From assembly GCA_020199835.1 (NCBI GenBank), contig JAIVJV010000004.1:62001-126000 (forward strand): a stretch of DNA of 64,000 bases, given 5' to 3'. The translations under genes were made by a program, and so were the position numbers. Numbering within the stretch: the first letter of the stretch is position 1; each line of letters begins with the position of its first letter. Positions 35,296 to 43,985 of the stretch are shown in pieces. The notes beneath the pieces were generated by a model. It searched no databases. It was given only the letters and a program-made list of their open reading frames with translations, and had not been told where the DNA came from. The stretch comes from Acidobacteriota bacterium. GTDB taxonomy: Bacteria; Acidobacteriota; Blastocatellia; Pyrinomonadales; Pyrinomonadaceae.

Positions 35296-36983
35296 CCCGC
35301 GCTGTTTCAAAGAAACGGATGAGAGATCCAGGTTCCAAGGAAACACTGCTCAATGCTGCGGTCCTGCACTGGATGCACGATCTGGCGGCGCAGGGCATCG
35401 TGACGACTGACAGTGAATTGAACGTCGTCGAGTGGAACCATTGGATGGAGGAGCACACCGGAAAGAGTTCCGCCGATGTGATTGGCAACAATCTGCTCGA
35501 TCTTTTTCCGGAATTGCGTGAGCGGCGTCTGGATCGGCATTACAAATGGGCACTTGAAGGTAAGGTCAGTGTGTTGTCGCAGGCGCTGCACCGTTACTTG
35601 ATCGCGTTGCCGGCTGTGACCGGCGAGCACGGACAGGACCAGATGCAGCAAGCAGTGCGAATTTTGCCGCTTAGTCACGAAGGTGTGGTAATCGGAACGT
35701 TGACCATTATCGACGACGTGACGGAGCGCGTGCGTCGCGAGGCGGAGTTGCAGAACCAGATCGAAGAACGATCGCGGCTGTTATCCAGCGAGAAGTTGGC
35801 CCGGAATGAAGCAGAGCGAGCGAACCGGTTGAAGGACGAGTTTCTCGCTACCGTATCGCACGAGTTGCGCAATCCGTTGAATGCGATTCTGGGTTGGGCC
35901 CACATGCTACGCCTCGGAAAACTCTCGCCCGCGAACGCCGAACGGGCGGTTGAGACTATCTATCGAAACGCCAACTCCCAGGCCCAACTCGTTTCTGACC
36001 TCCTTGACGTGTCGCGCATCATTTCCGGAAAGCTGCGACTCGACGTGCGCACAGTCGACTTGATTTCCATCATCAACGCTGCGATCGATTCGATTCGGCC
36101 GGCCGCTGATGCGAAGAGTATTCGATTGCAGGCAATGTTGGAGCCGGACGCTGGTCCAATCTCCGGCGACGCCGATCGGTTGCAGCAGATCGTTTGGAAC
36201 CTCTTGACTAACGCGGTGAAGTTCACGCCGAAAGATGGGCGCATACACGTCAAGCTTCAACGTGTCGATTCTCACGTGGAAATCGAGGTGAGCGATTCGG
36301 GCGTAGGTATCAGCAAAGAGTTCCTGCCCCATGTTTTCGATCGGTTCCGTCAGGCAGACGCGAGCACCACACGCATACACGGCGGTCTTGGACTGGGCCT
36401 CTCCATCGTTCATCAACTGGTGGATCTTCACGGCGGCACCGTGAGCGTGCACAGCGAAGGAGAAGGGAAGGGCGCAACCTTTACCATCGTTCTGCCTTTT
36501 ATCGGTGTCGTTAGTCATCATAGGGAGGCTGAGCCTGCTCCGCCTGCGAACCCTGAGGAAATTACTACTTTCGAAGGCTTGCCTTCACTTCAGGGACTAA
36601 AGGTGCTCGTGGTTGACGATGAGGCCGACACGCGTGAATTGATTGGCGAGGTGCTGAAAGAGGTCGGCTCCGAAGTAATTACTTGTCGTTCGGTCGAAGA
36701 AGCTTTAATTGCACTCGAGCAGCATAAGCCGGACATTCTTATCAGCGATCTGGGAATGCCTGACGAAGATGGTTACTCCCTCATCTCCAAGATTCGCGCG
36801 TTACCTTCAGAGCAGGGCGGACACATTCCAGCGGCGGCACTCACCGCTTACGCGAGGGCCGAAGATCGAATGCGCGTGCTACGTTCGGGATTCCAGTTTC
36901 ATCTTCCCAAGCCGGTCGATTCCGCGGAGTTGGTAACTGTAATCGCGAGTCTTGCCGGGCGAGCCTACAAGAGTAAAGCGTGA
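35292..36983 (+). CDS. Hybrid sensor histidine kinase (PAS-HisKA-HATPase-REC)
   Basis: 563 residues from ATG 35292, chosen because it forms ATGA with the cheC stop; a GTG at 35271 is possible. An N-terminal PAS (GIVTTDSELNVVEWNHWMEE), an HisKA box with His in TVSHELRNPLN, ATPase N box LTNAVKF and G boxes GLGLGLSIV, then a receiver (VVDDEADTRE, Asp in ISDLGMPDEDG, Lys in LPKPVD). No membrane segment. It closes the chemosensory part of the operon and likely links it to another phosphorelay. Confidence 0.92.
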   Translation: MTRAVSKKRMRDPGSKETLLNAAVLHWMHDLAAQGIVTTDSELNVVEWNHWMEEHTGKSSADVIGNNLLDLFPELRERRLDRHYKWALEGKVSVLSQALHRYLIALPAVTGEHGQDQMQQAVRILPLSHEGVVIGTLTIIDDVTERVRREAELQNQIEERSRLLSSEKLARNEAERANRLKDEFLATVSHELRNPLNAILGWAHMLRLGKLSPANAERAVETIYRNANSQAQLVSDLLDVSRIISGKLRLDVRTVDLISIINAAIDSIRPAADAKSIRLQAMLEPDAGPISGDADRLQQIVWNLLTNAVKFTPKDGRIHVKLQRVDSHVEIEVSDSGVGISKEFLPHVFDRFRQADASTTRIHGGLGLGLSIVHQLVDLHGGTVSVHSEGEGKGATFTIVLPFIGVVSHHREAEPAPPANPEEITTFEGLPSLQGLKVLVVDDEADTRELIGEVLKEVGSEVITCRSVEEALIALEQHKPDILISDLGMPDEDGYSLISKIRALPSEQGGHIPAAALTAYARAEDRMRVLRSGFQFHLPKPVDSAELVTVIASLAGRAYKSKA

Positions 36984-37963
36984 AAAACAGCGGAAAGCGC
37001 GAGAGCAACGTAGTGGACATTGGCAGTGTCACTACGGGAAAGCTCAACGCTGAAGTAGATGAGCTGTTCAAGCTTCCACTCGCGGAGTTCACTGGGGCGC
37101 GCAACTCACTCGCCGCGCGGTTGAAGCAGAACGGTCGTGCTAACGACGCGAACCTCGTCAAGACGCTCACCAAGCCTTCCGTTTCGGCCTGGGCCGTTAA
37201 CCAACTCTATTGGAATCATCGCAAGGCGTTTGATGAGTTGCATGCGGCAGGTCAACGCATTCGCAAGGCGCAGACTTCCGGTGTTGCGGGGAAGGGAATG
37301 CGGGAGTCGCTGGATGCGCGACGCGAGGTGTTGGTGCACCTTTCGGATCTCGCGGCTTCATTGTTGACTGAAGCGGGTCATAGCCCCGGGCCAGATACAC
37401 TTCGTCGCATTACCACCACGCTCGAGGCGCTTTCCGCGCTTGGATCGCTTGAAGATGGTCCAACTCCTGGGCGTCTTACTCAGGATGTGGATCCGCCGGG
37501 TTTTGAGTCGCTCGCTTCGTTTATGGCCGGGGCGTACACGACAAAAGCGGAGCCGGCGCGAGCCGCTTCGAAGACTGTCGGTCCTCGTGCGGGGAAGGCG
37601 ACACGCGAGACGGTTGAAGACACACGTCAGGCGCGTCAGGTTGAAGAGATGCGTCAGGCCAGAATCGTTGCCGCGAAGCTTTCACTGCAGGCAGCGAAGA
37701 AGTCGTTTGCTGATGCGCGCGCTAACGCGCAGAGTTTGGATGTGGCGCAGAGAAAAGCACACGCGGAAGCGAAGCAAGCGGAGAAGCAGGTGCGTGAAGC
37801 GGAGGAACGCTTGAAAAAAGCGAATGTTGTGTCGGAGGCTGCGGCCGAACGTGCGGACGCTGTCGCGGCCGAGGCAGAAGAGGCGGCTAAGGCAGCGGAA
37901 GATGCGAAGCGCGCTGTTGAAAAGGCTACGAAAGAACTCGAAACGTTATTTGGTGAAAACTAG
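36980..37963 (+). CDS. Coiled-coil protein of unknown function
   Basis: 327 residues. Residues 20-150 form a helical domain with FKLPLAEFTGARNSLAARLK and KPSVSAWAVNQLYW, a pattern I know from uncharacterised proteins in several phyla. From about 215 to the end it is Ala/Glu/Lys/Arg heptads (a coiled coil). GTG start overlaps the kinase stop as GTGA, so it is co-translated with the chemosensory operon; whether it belongs functionally is unknown. Confidence 0.75.
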   Translation: MKNSGKRESNVVDIGSVTTGKLNAEVDELFKLPLAEFTGARNSLAARLKQNGRANDANLVKTLTKPSVSAWAVNQLYWNHRKAFDELHAAGQRIRKAQTSGVAGKGMRESLDARREVLVHLSDLAASLLTEAGHSPGPDTLRRITTTLEALSALGSLEDGPTPGRLTQDVDPPGFESLASFMAGAYTTKAEPARAASKTVGPRAGKATRETVEDTRQARQVEEMRQARIVAAKLSLQAAKKSFADARANAQSLDVAQRKAHAEAKQAEKQVREAEERLKKANVVSEAAAERADAVAAEAEEAAKAAEDAKRAVEKATKELETLFGEN

Positions 37964-38004
37964 CTGTTTGCGATCCGATGATCCGAGGAACAGTGTTGTT
38001 CGCG

Positions 38005-38235
38005 CTAGATACCACGGTCGATTCGCACTAACTTCACGCGTCCTGATGCACCGCTTTTTATCTCCACTTCTGATTTCGAACAACCGAAGTGCCTCGCCAC
38101 AAGCGCAATCAGTTCTTCGTTAGCCTTGCCATCCACGGGCGGCGACTTCAGTTGGGCCAACCACGTACCATCTTCCTTTTGCTCGAGCAGACTCGCGCGT
38201 GAGTTGGGTTTCACCTTTATCTGAATCGTTTTCAG
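38005..38235 (-). CDS. DUF167 (YggU-like) protein
   Basis: 76 residues, the usual family length, with IQIKVKPNSR, LKSPPVDGKANEELI and the final SGASGRVKLVRI. No ATG, GTG or TTG exists at the right place. A CTG at 38235 overlaps the DUF3037 stop as CTGA, and I take it as the start; the next upstream start would add about 98 residues antiparallel to nothing known. Family function is unknown; fold binds nucleic acid-like ligands in no proven way. Confidence 0.7.
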   Translation of the reverse strand: MKTIQIKVKPNSRASLLEQKEDGTWLAQLKSPPVDGKANEELIALVARHFGCSKSEVEIKSGASGRVKLVRIDRGI

Positions 38236-38621
38236 GCGGAATCCACCATCGTTGCGACAAGACGTTCCAGCGCTGCGGCCGGATCGTGGCAACGCCCCGT
38301 GTGTACCGGAGAAGTTTGAATGACGGTGCTGCGCGGCGCCACGAGCCAGTGAAAACGTTGGCGTTGCGGTAACTGACCGATCGTTCCGGCGCCGTCGCCG
38401 CCGCGACAGATGATCGGGATCGCGTCCAGGTGTTTTCTCACCAGCTCGAGATCGACGTTTGCGTCGAGAGCTAGCAGGCGTGATTCGTCCAGCTTTATTC
38501 GTGCTTCGAGGAAAGACAGATCGGGACACGAGAGGATCACGCCGGCGTTGATGAACTCTTCCCGGTCGACCTTGGGTACGACGCGAACCACCGCATAGTC
38601 ATACCTGAAGTTAGCGGACAC
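38232..38621 (-). CDS. DUF3037 protein
   Basis: 129 residues from GTG 38621, which has GAGGAGG six bases upstream; an in-frame TTG at 38636 would put the ribosome site inside the gene. YDYAVVRVVPKVDREEFINA is the family opening. DUF3037 genes are regularly found beside HipA-like kinase genes, as here, where they overlap by 11 bases. Function unknown. Confidence 0.8.
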   Translation of the reverse strand: MSANFRYDYAVVRVVPKVDREEFINAGVILSCPDLSFLEARIKLDESRLLALDANVDLELVRKHLDAIPIICRGGDGAGTIGQLPQRQRFHWLVAPRSTVIQTSPVHTGRCHDPAAALERLVATMVDSA

Positions 38622-39375
38622 GAATCGCCTCCTCAACGAAGTTGCGAGGCTCTGCGAGACGCCTCGTCAGAAATTCGACGTACGCTTGTCTGTGTTCTGC
38701 GGTCGTAGTGAACCGAGCGTCGTCCTTGAGCCAGTCGTCAGGGACGAGATTTACGATTCTGTTGATTACCTCTTCGGTGAATATGGGGTGCAGTGCTTCG
38801 TCGGCGCTTTTGATCGTGCTGGCGAACGGAAGCAGGATGTGTTCCTTGATCAGAGCGAACGGATCCGGGCTACGTTGGTCCATATTGGTCCACGAGTGAT
38901 GAAAGTACAGGGCGGCGCCGTGATCGATCAACCAGAGCTTGCGATGCCACATTAACATGTTTGCATTGCGAGGCGTGCGATCGACGTTCGTGACATAGGC
39001 GTCGAACCAGACGATGCGCGATGCGAGATCCGCGTCGAGCTTGTCAGCGACGGGATCGAACATGACCGAGCCGGGAAGGTAGTCGAGGCCGAGATTCAGT
39101 CCGCCGCTCGCGCGTATCAGGTCCTGGATCTCCGGATCGGGCTCTGTCCTGGCGATCTCGGGATCGACCGCTACAAAAACTAGTTCGGGGACTAAAAAAT
39201 TCGCCACCCTCGCGAGTTCACCGGCGATTAGTTCCGCGATCAGGGCCTTGGTCCCCTGGCCCGCGCCGCGGAATTTGAGCACGTACATACCATCGTCGTC
39301 AGCCTCGATGATGGCCGGCAGCGACCCACCCTCGCGCAGCGGCGTGACGTATCGTGCAGCGTTTACAGTTCTCAT
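38611..39375 (-). CDS. HipA-like kinase-fold protein
   Basis: 254 residues, about half a full HipA. It has the kinase-like core: LKFRGAGQGTKALIAELIA, then WFDAYVTNVDRTPRNANML and the metal-site LWLIDHGAALYFH. It lacks the N-terminal HipA domain and there is no HipB antitoxin nearby, so a classic toxin role is unlikely. It is paired with DUF3037 and DUF167 genes on the same strand. Confidence 0.8.
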   Translation of the reverse strand: MRTVNAARYVTPLREGGSLPAIIEADDDGMYVLKFRGAGQGTKALIAELIAGELARVANFLVPELVFVAVDPEIARTEPDPEIQDLIRASGGLNLGLDYLPGSVMFDPVADKLDADLASRIVWFDAYVTNVDRTPRNANMLMWHRKLWLIDHGAALYFHHSWTNMDQRSPDPFALIKEHILLPFASTIKSADEALHPIFTEEVINRIVNLVPDDWLKDDARFTTTAEHRQAYVEFLTRRLAEPRNFVEEAIRVR

Positions 39376-39408
39376 TCGAGTTCAGCAGTTTATTCGAGTT
39401 CGGCGGCG

Positions 39409-39993
39409 TTATTCGAGTTCGGCCAGCAGCTCCTGGACGTTGTCATTCGTTCCGAAGCGAAACGCGTTCTCTGTGGTCGTAAGCGTGCGTGTTTTCATGC
39501 GATCGACGTAGAGCGTCCCGTTCAAATGGTCGATCTCGTGCTGAAGAATGCGCCCGTACCAACCCTGCGCATTGATCGTCACTGCTTCGCCTCGTTCGTT
39601 CAAACACTCGACCCGCACCTTCAGCGCACGCTCCACAACGGCCTGGTAGCCCTCTACGCTTAGGCATCCCTCGAAGAACTGCGCGGTTGAATCACCGAGG
39701 AACGAGAGTTTCGGATTAATGATCACGTGAAACGGAACTGTCGATCGCTGAAGTTCAGCAAGTTTCTCTGCAGAGATCTCGCTTATGTAATCGGCTCTGT
39801 CCTCAATGACAGCGAGTTGAAGCGACGCGCCGATCTGTGGCGCGGCAAGCCCGACTCCCGGTGCCTCCCGCATCGTCTCGCGCATTTGTTCAATGAGTTC
39901 CTGTATTAGCCGGCTGCTGATCTCCTCCTTATTGAGCACCCGCCCTTTCTTTCTCAACACCGGATTCCCGGCCTGCACAATCTTCAGTTGCAT
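39409..39993 (-). CDS. def: Peptide deformylase
   Basis: 194 residues. All three motifs: [15 protein letters not shown] and QHEIDHLNG. It removes the formyl group from new proteins, an essential step, with Fe or Ni/Zn held by the Cys and two His. The last 20 residues extend slightly beyond the short form. The start overlaps nothing; the ORF6N gene diverges upstream. Confidence 0.96.
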   Translation of the reverse strand: MQLKIVQAGNPVLRKKGRVLNKEEISSRLIQELIEQMRETMREAPGVGLAAPQIGASLQLAVIEDRADYISEISAEKLAELQRSTVPFHVIINPKLSFLGDSTAQFFEGCLSVEGYQAVVERALKVRVECLNERGEAVTINAQGWYGRILQHEIDHLNGTLYVDRMKTRTLTTTENAFRFGTNDNVQELLAELE

Positions 39994-40032
39994 TTACTTG
40001 ACTCCCGGGACTTCTGCTACTCTGTCGTCGTC

Positions 40033-40677
40033 ATGCCTCACAAGAAAAACCTCACATCGACTAGTCTATCCGTATCCGTTCAACTCATCGAGCGCAGAAT
40101 CTACTTGATTCGTGGTCAGAAGGTGATGCTCGACTTCGATCTTGCGGAGTTGTATGGAGTGTCAACCAAACGTCTAAACGAGCAGGTTTCGCGCAACAAG
40201 AAGCGATTTCCAGACGACTTCATGTTCCGGCTAACGAAAGAAGAGGCCGAATCTTTGAGATCGCAAATTGCGATCTCAAGTCCGGCTTTGAGGTCGCAAT
40301 TTGCGACCTCAAACGCGGAATCGCCCGATTCGCTGGCAAAAAACGAGATCTTGAGGTCGCAAATTGCGACCTCAAACGTTGGACGTGGTGGCCGACGGTA
40401 CCTGCCACGTGCGTTTACAGAGCAGGGTGTCGCCATGCTCTCGAGCGTGCTGAACAGCGAACAAGCGATCGAAGTCAACATCGCCATCATGCGAGCTTTT
40501 GTCCGTCTGCGACAGATGCTGGAAACGAACGAAGAACTGAATCGTAAGTTCGCTGCCGTAATCAGAAAACTCTCTACACACGACAAATACTTCAGGGTTG
40601 TGTTTGACGAGCTACAGAAGCTGACGGAAAAACCGCCTTCGTCAGGCAGACAAATCGGCTTCAAGAGGCGGTACTGA
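40033..40677 (+). CDS. ORF6N-domain (KilA-N-related) DNA-binding protein
   Basis: 214 residues from ATG 40033. ORF6N opening (IERRIYLIRGQKVMLDFDLA, LYGVSTKRLNEQVSRN, RFPDDFMFRLT) and the conserved RRYLPRAFTEQGVAMLSSVL, then a helical tail. Such proteins occur in phages and as chromosomal orphans and bind DNA. Between the two conserved blocks the protein repeats LRSQIAIS, LRSQFATS and LRSQIATS, encoded by three near-perfect palindromes. Its 3-prime end overlaps the MFS gene by 17 bases. Confidence 0.85.
   Translation: MPHKKNLTSTSLSVSVQLIERRIYLIRGQKVMLDFDLAELYGVSTKRLNEQVSRNKKRFPDDFMFRLTKEEAESLRSQIAISSPALRSQFATSNAESPDSLAKNEILRSQIATSNVGRGGRRYLPRAFTEQGVAMLSSVLNSEQAIEVNIAIMRAFVRLRQMLETNEELNRKFAAVIRKLSTHDKYFRVVFDELQKLTEKPPSSGRQIGFKRRY
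40255..40375. repeat. Three internal palindromes in the ORF6N gene
   Basis: TTGAGATCGCAA with its complement about a single base (40255-40279), TTTGAGGTCGCAA likewise (40287-40313), and TTGAGGTCGCAA likewise (40351-40375). Each is a perfect palindrome around one central A or T, and all keep frame. The middle one differs by having a central T and one extra pair. Confidence 0.9.
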
Positions 40678-41896
40678 CGCTCGGCATTCTCACGAACCAA
40701 GCGAGGAGCGCGAGCACCGCCACGACCAGCGTCAGCAAATAGAAGATCGATGCGTACGAGCCGGTGCGGCTCACGGTTTCTGCGAGGAGCAGGGGGCCGA
40801 GGGCCGACGCGATTACCGTCAGCGACTGCGCGGCGCCTTGTATTTTGCCGAGGTGTTTCCGTCCGTAGGCCGCGCTCCAAAAGCTAAAAAAGATCACGAT
40901 GACGAAGCCGCCTGCGAGGCCCATTACCGCGGCGTAAATTGCAACGTGCGCTTGGGTGGAGACGTGCGGCAGCGCCGCGAGTGAGCCTGCGAGCAGAACC
41001 ATCGCGAGCGCAAGCAAACGGTTCATCTTCCACTGCGAAGCGATCCAGCCGCCGAGAAAGTTTCCGACGAGCGACGTGAGTGCGACGATGACGAGGCTGC
41101 GGTAGTACGTCGAAGCGTCGAACTGGCGTTCAGCGAGAATGGATTCGTTGAAGAGCGCGATGCCCGAGGCAATCAGGCCGTAAACAGCGCTGGATATTCC
41201 AAACACCCAGAAGCTGGGCGTCGATAGCGCCTGAAGCAGTGTGTATTCTCTGGCTACGTTGTAGCTGAGATCATTTAAAAGGGGATCGGCCCGCTGTGGC
41301 GGGCGGCGCACCAATAAAACCGCAAGCGGCGCCAACCCAACCAGCAGCGCGACTCCGATGATCCACCACGCCGTGCGCCAGCCGTTCGACAACACGATCG
41401 CGCCGATCAACGGAAACGCCAACATAAACCCGATGCTCAACGCGATCGTGTAAACCGCCATCGCCAGGTTCAGCCGGCGGACAAACCACTGCCCCACCAT
41501 CGTGATGCTAACGACCGAAAGCGCGCTCTGCCCGAGCCCGCGCGTGAACGTTATCAAAATCGCGATCGCCGCCACATTCGTCGTCGCGCTCATACCAAAC
41601 ACGACAAACGCCAACGCCACAGCGACCGCCGTCAACACGATCCTGCTTCCAAAACGATCGATCAGCTTACCGACACCAAGCGAAAACAGCGCGCCAATCA
41701 ACGTAGCCCATAGATTTATACGTGCGAAGTGCACGCGATCGATTTGCAGGTCTCTAAGGAGTGGTTCGGTTATGAGTCCGAGGCCCTGTGTTCTACCGGG
41801 CAGTGTTCCAACCATTGCGAGCGCGGCGATAAACACGTGCACCCATCCGTAGTAAAACGGCAGTGCGACTGGACGCTGGCGTATTTCAGTAACCAC
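40661..41896 (-). CDS. MFS transporter
   Basis: 411 residues with twelve predicted membrane helices and the inter-helix GKLIDRFGSRIVL motif. It resembles the monocarboxylate/oxalate branch (WVHVFIAALAMVG start). Substrate unknown. Convergent with the ORF6N gene with a 17-base overlap; no terminator is visible between them. Confidence 0.88.
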   Translation of the reverse strand: MVTEIRQRPVALPFYYGWVHVFIAALAMVGTLPGRTQGLGLITEPLLRDLQIDRVHFARINLWATLIGALFSLGVGKLIDRFGSRIVLTAVAVALAFVVFGMSATTNVAAIAILITFTRGLGQSALSVVSITMVGQWFVRRLNLAMAVYTIALSIGFMLAFPLIGAIVLSNGWRTAWWIIGVALLVGLAPLAVLLVRRPPQRADPLLNDLSYNVAREYTLLQALSTPSFWVFGISSAVYGLIASGIALFNESILAERQFDASTYYRSLVIVALTSLVGNFLGGWIASQWKMNRLLALAMVLLAGSLAALPHVSTQAHVAIYAAVMGLAGGFVIVIFFSFWSAAYGRKHLGKIQGAAQSLTVIASALGPLLLAETVSRTGSYASIFYLLTLVVAVLALLAWFVRMPSVSTAS

Positions 41897-41918
41897 AAAG
41901 TCACCAATTACAAACGCA

Positions 41919-42440
41919 TTACGCAGTCGAAAGCGAACGCCGGTGCCGGTTGATCGACACCCAACTCAGAAACAGCGTCAGACAAACGAGTAGTCCAAGC
42001 CACCGCGTCGCTCCATCTTTAAAAACAACCGTCGCGTTGAAGATGATGAAGATCAAGAAGCTGTGCCAAAGCAGCGTTATCCACCACGGCCGGCGACGAT
42101 ACGCATTGAGTCCCGCAAACCACCACCACGCAACGTCGGCCCCCCACAAGCTCGCCACCGCATAATTTATGAAAAGACCGCCACCCCAGTTGATCTGAAC
42201 CACCTCGGCGGTTTGGCGAGCCGTATCACTGTACGCAGACGCATGACTCCACGCGTGAAAGAAATGGAATGCGGAAAGGATGTGCGCAACGAGAGCCGTG
42301 CAGCCGGTGGTCCACGCGAGTCTGGCCCAGCGGTCGCCGTCGGACTGTCTCCGCGCAGTCGCGAACACGACGCACCCGATCGTGTAGGCCACAATCGCAA
42401 TCCAGATCGTGCTGCGCGTTAGAAACTCTCCGGAGCCCAT
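41919..42440 (-). CDS. Integral membrane protein, hypothetical
   Basis: 173 residues from ATG 42440, preceded by GGAGAGGG. Five hydrophobic helices, a His-rich stretch between helices 2 and 3 (AHILSAFHFFHAWSHA) that could bind metal or haem, and WGADVAWWW. Not recognised. It starts 21 bases after the stop of the next membrane gene, so the two form an operon. Confidence 0.65.
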   Translation of the reverse strand: MGSGEFLTRSTIWIAIVAYTIGCVVFATARRQSDGDRWARLAWTTGCTALVAHILSAFHFFHAWSHASAYSDTARQTAEVVQINWGGGLFINYAVASLWGADVAWWWFAGLNAYRRRPWWITLLWHSFLIFIIFNATVVFKDGATRWLGLLVCLTLFLSWVSINRHRRSLSTA

Positions 42441-42460
42441 GCCCTCTCCATCACAACAAA

Positions 42461-43060
42461 CTATCGCCGCGGTTCTTGTTGCACGAGGTGAAGCACCGCT
42501 CCGATTCCAGCCCCGAAAAACAGGCCGTACGCAACGCCCCACAACAACATTCCCGGCCGACCACCTAATGAATTGTTCAACGCAGAACCCAGGAAATATC
42601 CAAGAGAGTTTGATACGAAGAGCATCGCGGAAAGTTTTCCTGTCGAGCTTAACCGGCCGAATCCCGCCGCAAACACGACGGCCATCAACACCGAACCCAC
42701 AAGCGAACCGAGCCACTCACCAGCGATGTTGCGCAAGGTGAAGTAGGCGATCACCCAACCCGCCGCATACGCGAAAAACGCGAGACCAAACAAAAAATAG
42801 AATCTCGGCAAGCGCCAGCGAACTACGATGAGCGAACCAAACACCGCGCCGCTAAGCAGTATGAAGAGCATGGTCCAGGCGAGGTACGCCCCAAGTAAGC
42901 CGAGCGTTTGGTACATCCACCGTTCAGCAAAAGCTACGGTGGCGAAGACACAGAGACTTACCAGGCCAAAACCAATCGCTCCGGTAGCGATCGATTTCGC
43001 ACGCGAAGGGACGGCCGGCGAAAGGTTTCGATGGTCCATTTTAGCGGGCGAAGGGCTCAA
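42461..43060 (-). CDS. Integral membrane protein, hypothetical
   Basis: 199 residues (ATG 43039 is an alternative start). Five to six hydrophobic helices, with a glycine-rich last pair (GYFLGSALNNSLGGRPGM). No family recognised. First gene of a two-gene membrane operon running into the previous entry. Confidence 0.65.
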   Translation of the reverse strand: MSPSPAKMDHRNLSPAVPSRAKSIATGAIGFGLVSLCVFATVAFAERWMYQTLGLLGAYLAWTMLFILLSGAVFGSLIVVRWRLPRFYFLFGLAFFAYAAGWVIAYFTLRNIAGEWLGSLVGSVLMAVVFAAGFGRLSSTGKLSAMLFVSNSLGYFLGSALNNSLGGRPGMLLWGVAYGLFFGAGIGAVLHLVQQEPRR

Positions 43061-43144
43061 CTCGTAAGACTAGCGTAAGTCAAAGCTCTCCGCCCCGCAA
43101 ACCCGCCGATGACCGTGCCGTGAGGATCGTCGGCCACCCGTTTA

Positions 43145-43834
43145 CTAACGCTTCTTGGAACCTCCGCGCTTCTTGGCACCTCCGCCTTTCTTGGACGCTC
43201 CGCCTGATTTCTTGGCCGGTGCTCGCTTCGCAGCTCTCGTCGTTGAAGATTTGGAAGCTTTCGAAGCCTTTTTGGTGCCACCACTCTTCTTCGTCCCGCC
43301 ACTCTTCTTCGCCGCTTTCGTTGCGCGTTTCTTGGTACCGCCTGCGGTCTTCTTTGCACCACCAGACGCCTTCTTTGAGGCGGCAGATTTCTTCGCCGCC
43401 CCTCCGCGTTGCTTACGCATCTTCGCCATCTCCAGGCGCTGGCCAAGACGCTCGATCTCTTCTTCGCCTAAAGCAGCCTCGGCTTTCGGGAAGAGCTCAT
43501 TTTCCTCTTCTTCAACGTGGTGCTCGACGTTTTCCTGTAACACCTTGGCCTTGGCCTGCCATTCGTCATTTGCTGTCCTGGCCCTGCCGAGTTCTCGCAG
43601 CAGTTGCTTGACGACGGCATGTTCTTCGTAGGCCTCGAGAGTCAGGTCATGTGTTTCCTCCGGCTCCTCGAGCGCCGGGTAGAAGACCTTTTCTTCAATC
43701 TCTGCGTGCAGCTCAAGCTCGGTTTTGATCTGTTCAAACACACGCAGCTTTCCCGCACCGCCCGCACTCTCCAACTGTTCAAACAGCTGGGCGACTTTCT
43801 GGTGATCGGCTTTCAACAAACTAAACGCGTCCAT
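43145..43834 (-). CDS. Hemerythrin-like protein with a histone-H1-like lysine tail
   Basis: 229 residues. Residues 1-140 are an HHE hemerythrin domain: DHQK (His11), LHAEIEEKVFYPAL, EEHAVV and VEHHVEEEENELFP supply the di-iron His and acidic ligands. Residues 143-229 are almost only Lys, Ala, Gly, Ser and Thr (AAKKSAASKKAS units), like bacterial histone H1 homologues. The tail should bind DNA; the head should bind oxygen, peroxide or NO. Joining these suggests protection of DNA from oxidants (inference). Confidence 0.88.
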   Translation of the reverse strand: MDAFSLLKADHQKVAQLFEQLESAGGAGKLRVFEQIKTELELHAEIEEKVFYPALEEPEETHDLTLEAYEEHAVVKQLLRELGRARTANDEWQAKAKVLQENVEHHVEEEENELFPKAEAALGEEEIERLGQRLEMAKMRKQRGGAAKKSAASKKASGGAKKTAGGTKKRATKAAKKSGGTKKSGGTKKASKASKSSTTRAAKRAPAKKSGGASKKGGGAKKRGGSKKR

Positions 43835-43985
43835 AAGTTCCTCCTTGTGCTTTTGCGCGGTTCATAAGCAAAAACAGGGCCGTTTAGAGTGAAGGAAAAA
43901 GATGGACCTTTGGACCGTAATGACTACTGAACTCGTTCAACTTCTATTTTTACTGTATGCGCTTGGTACAACTGCTGAGAGAAGC

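Noticed and set aside
37440..38123. Arg-rich frames in the coiled-coil gene
   Set aside because: Shifted reading of Ala/Glu/Lys codons in the gene at 36980; no ribosome sites.
38611..39375. HipAB toxin-antitoxin module
   Set aside because: No HipB-like DNA-binding gene nearby and the HipA fold is half length.
40255..40375. CRISPR array
   Set aside because: Only three units, each a palindrome, in frame within a protein gene; spacers differ in length (7 and 37) and no cas gene exists.
43120..43631. Long plus-strand frames opposite the hemerythrin tail
   Set aside because: They are the complement of lysine and alanine codons and have no family features.
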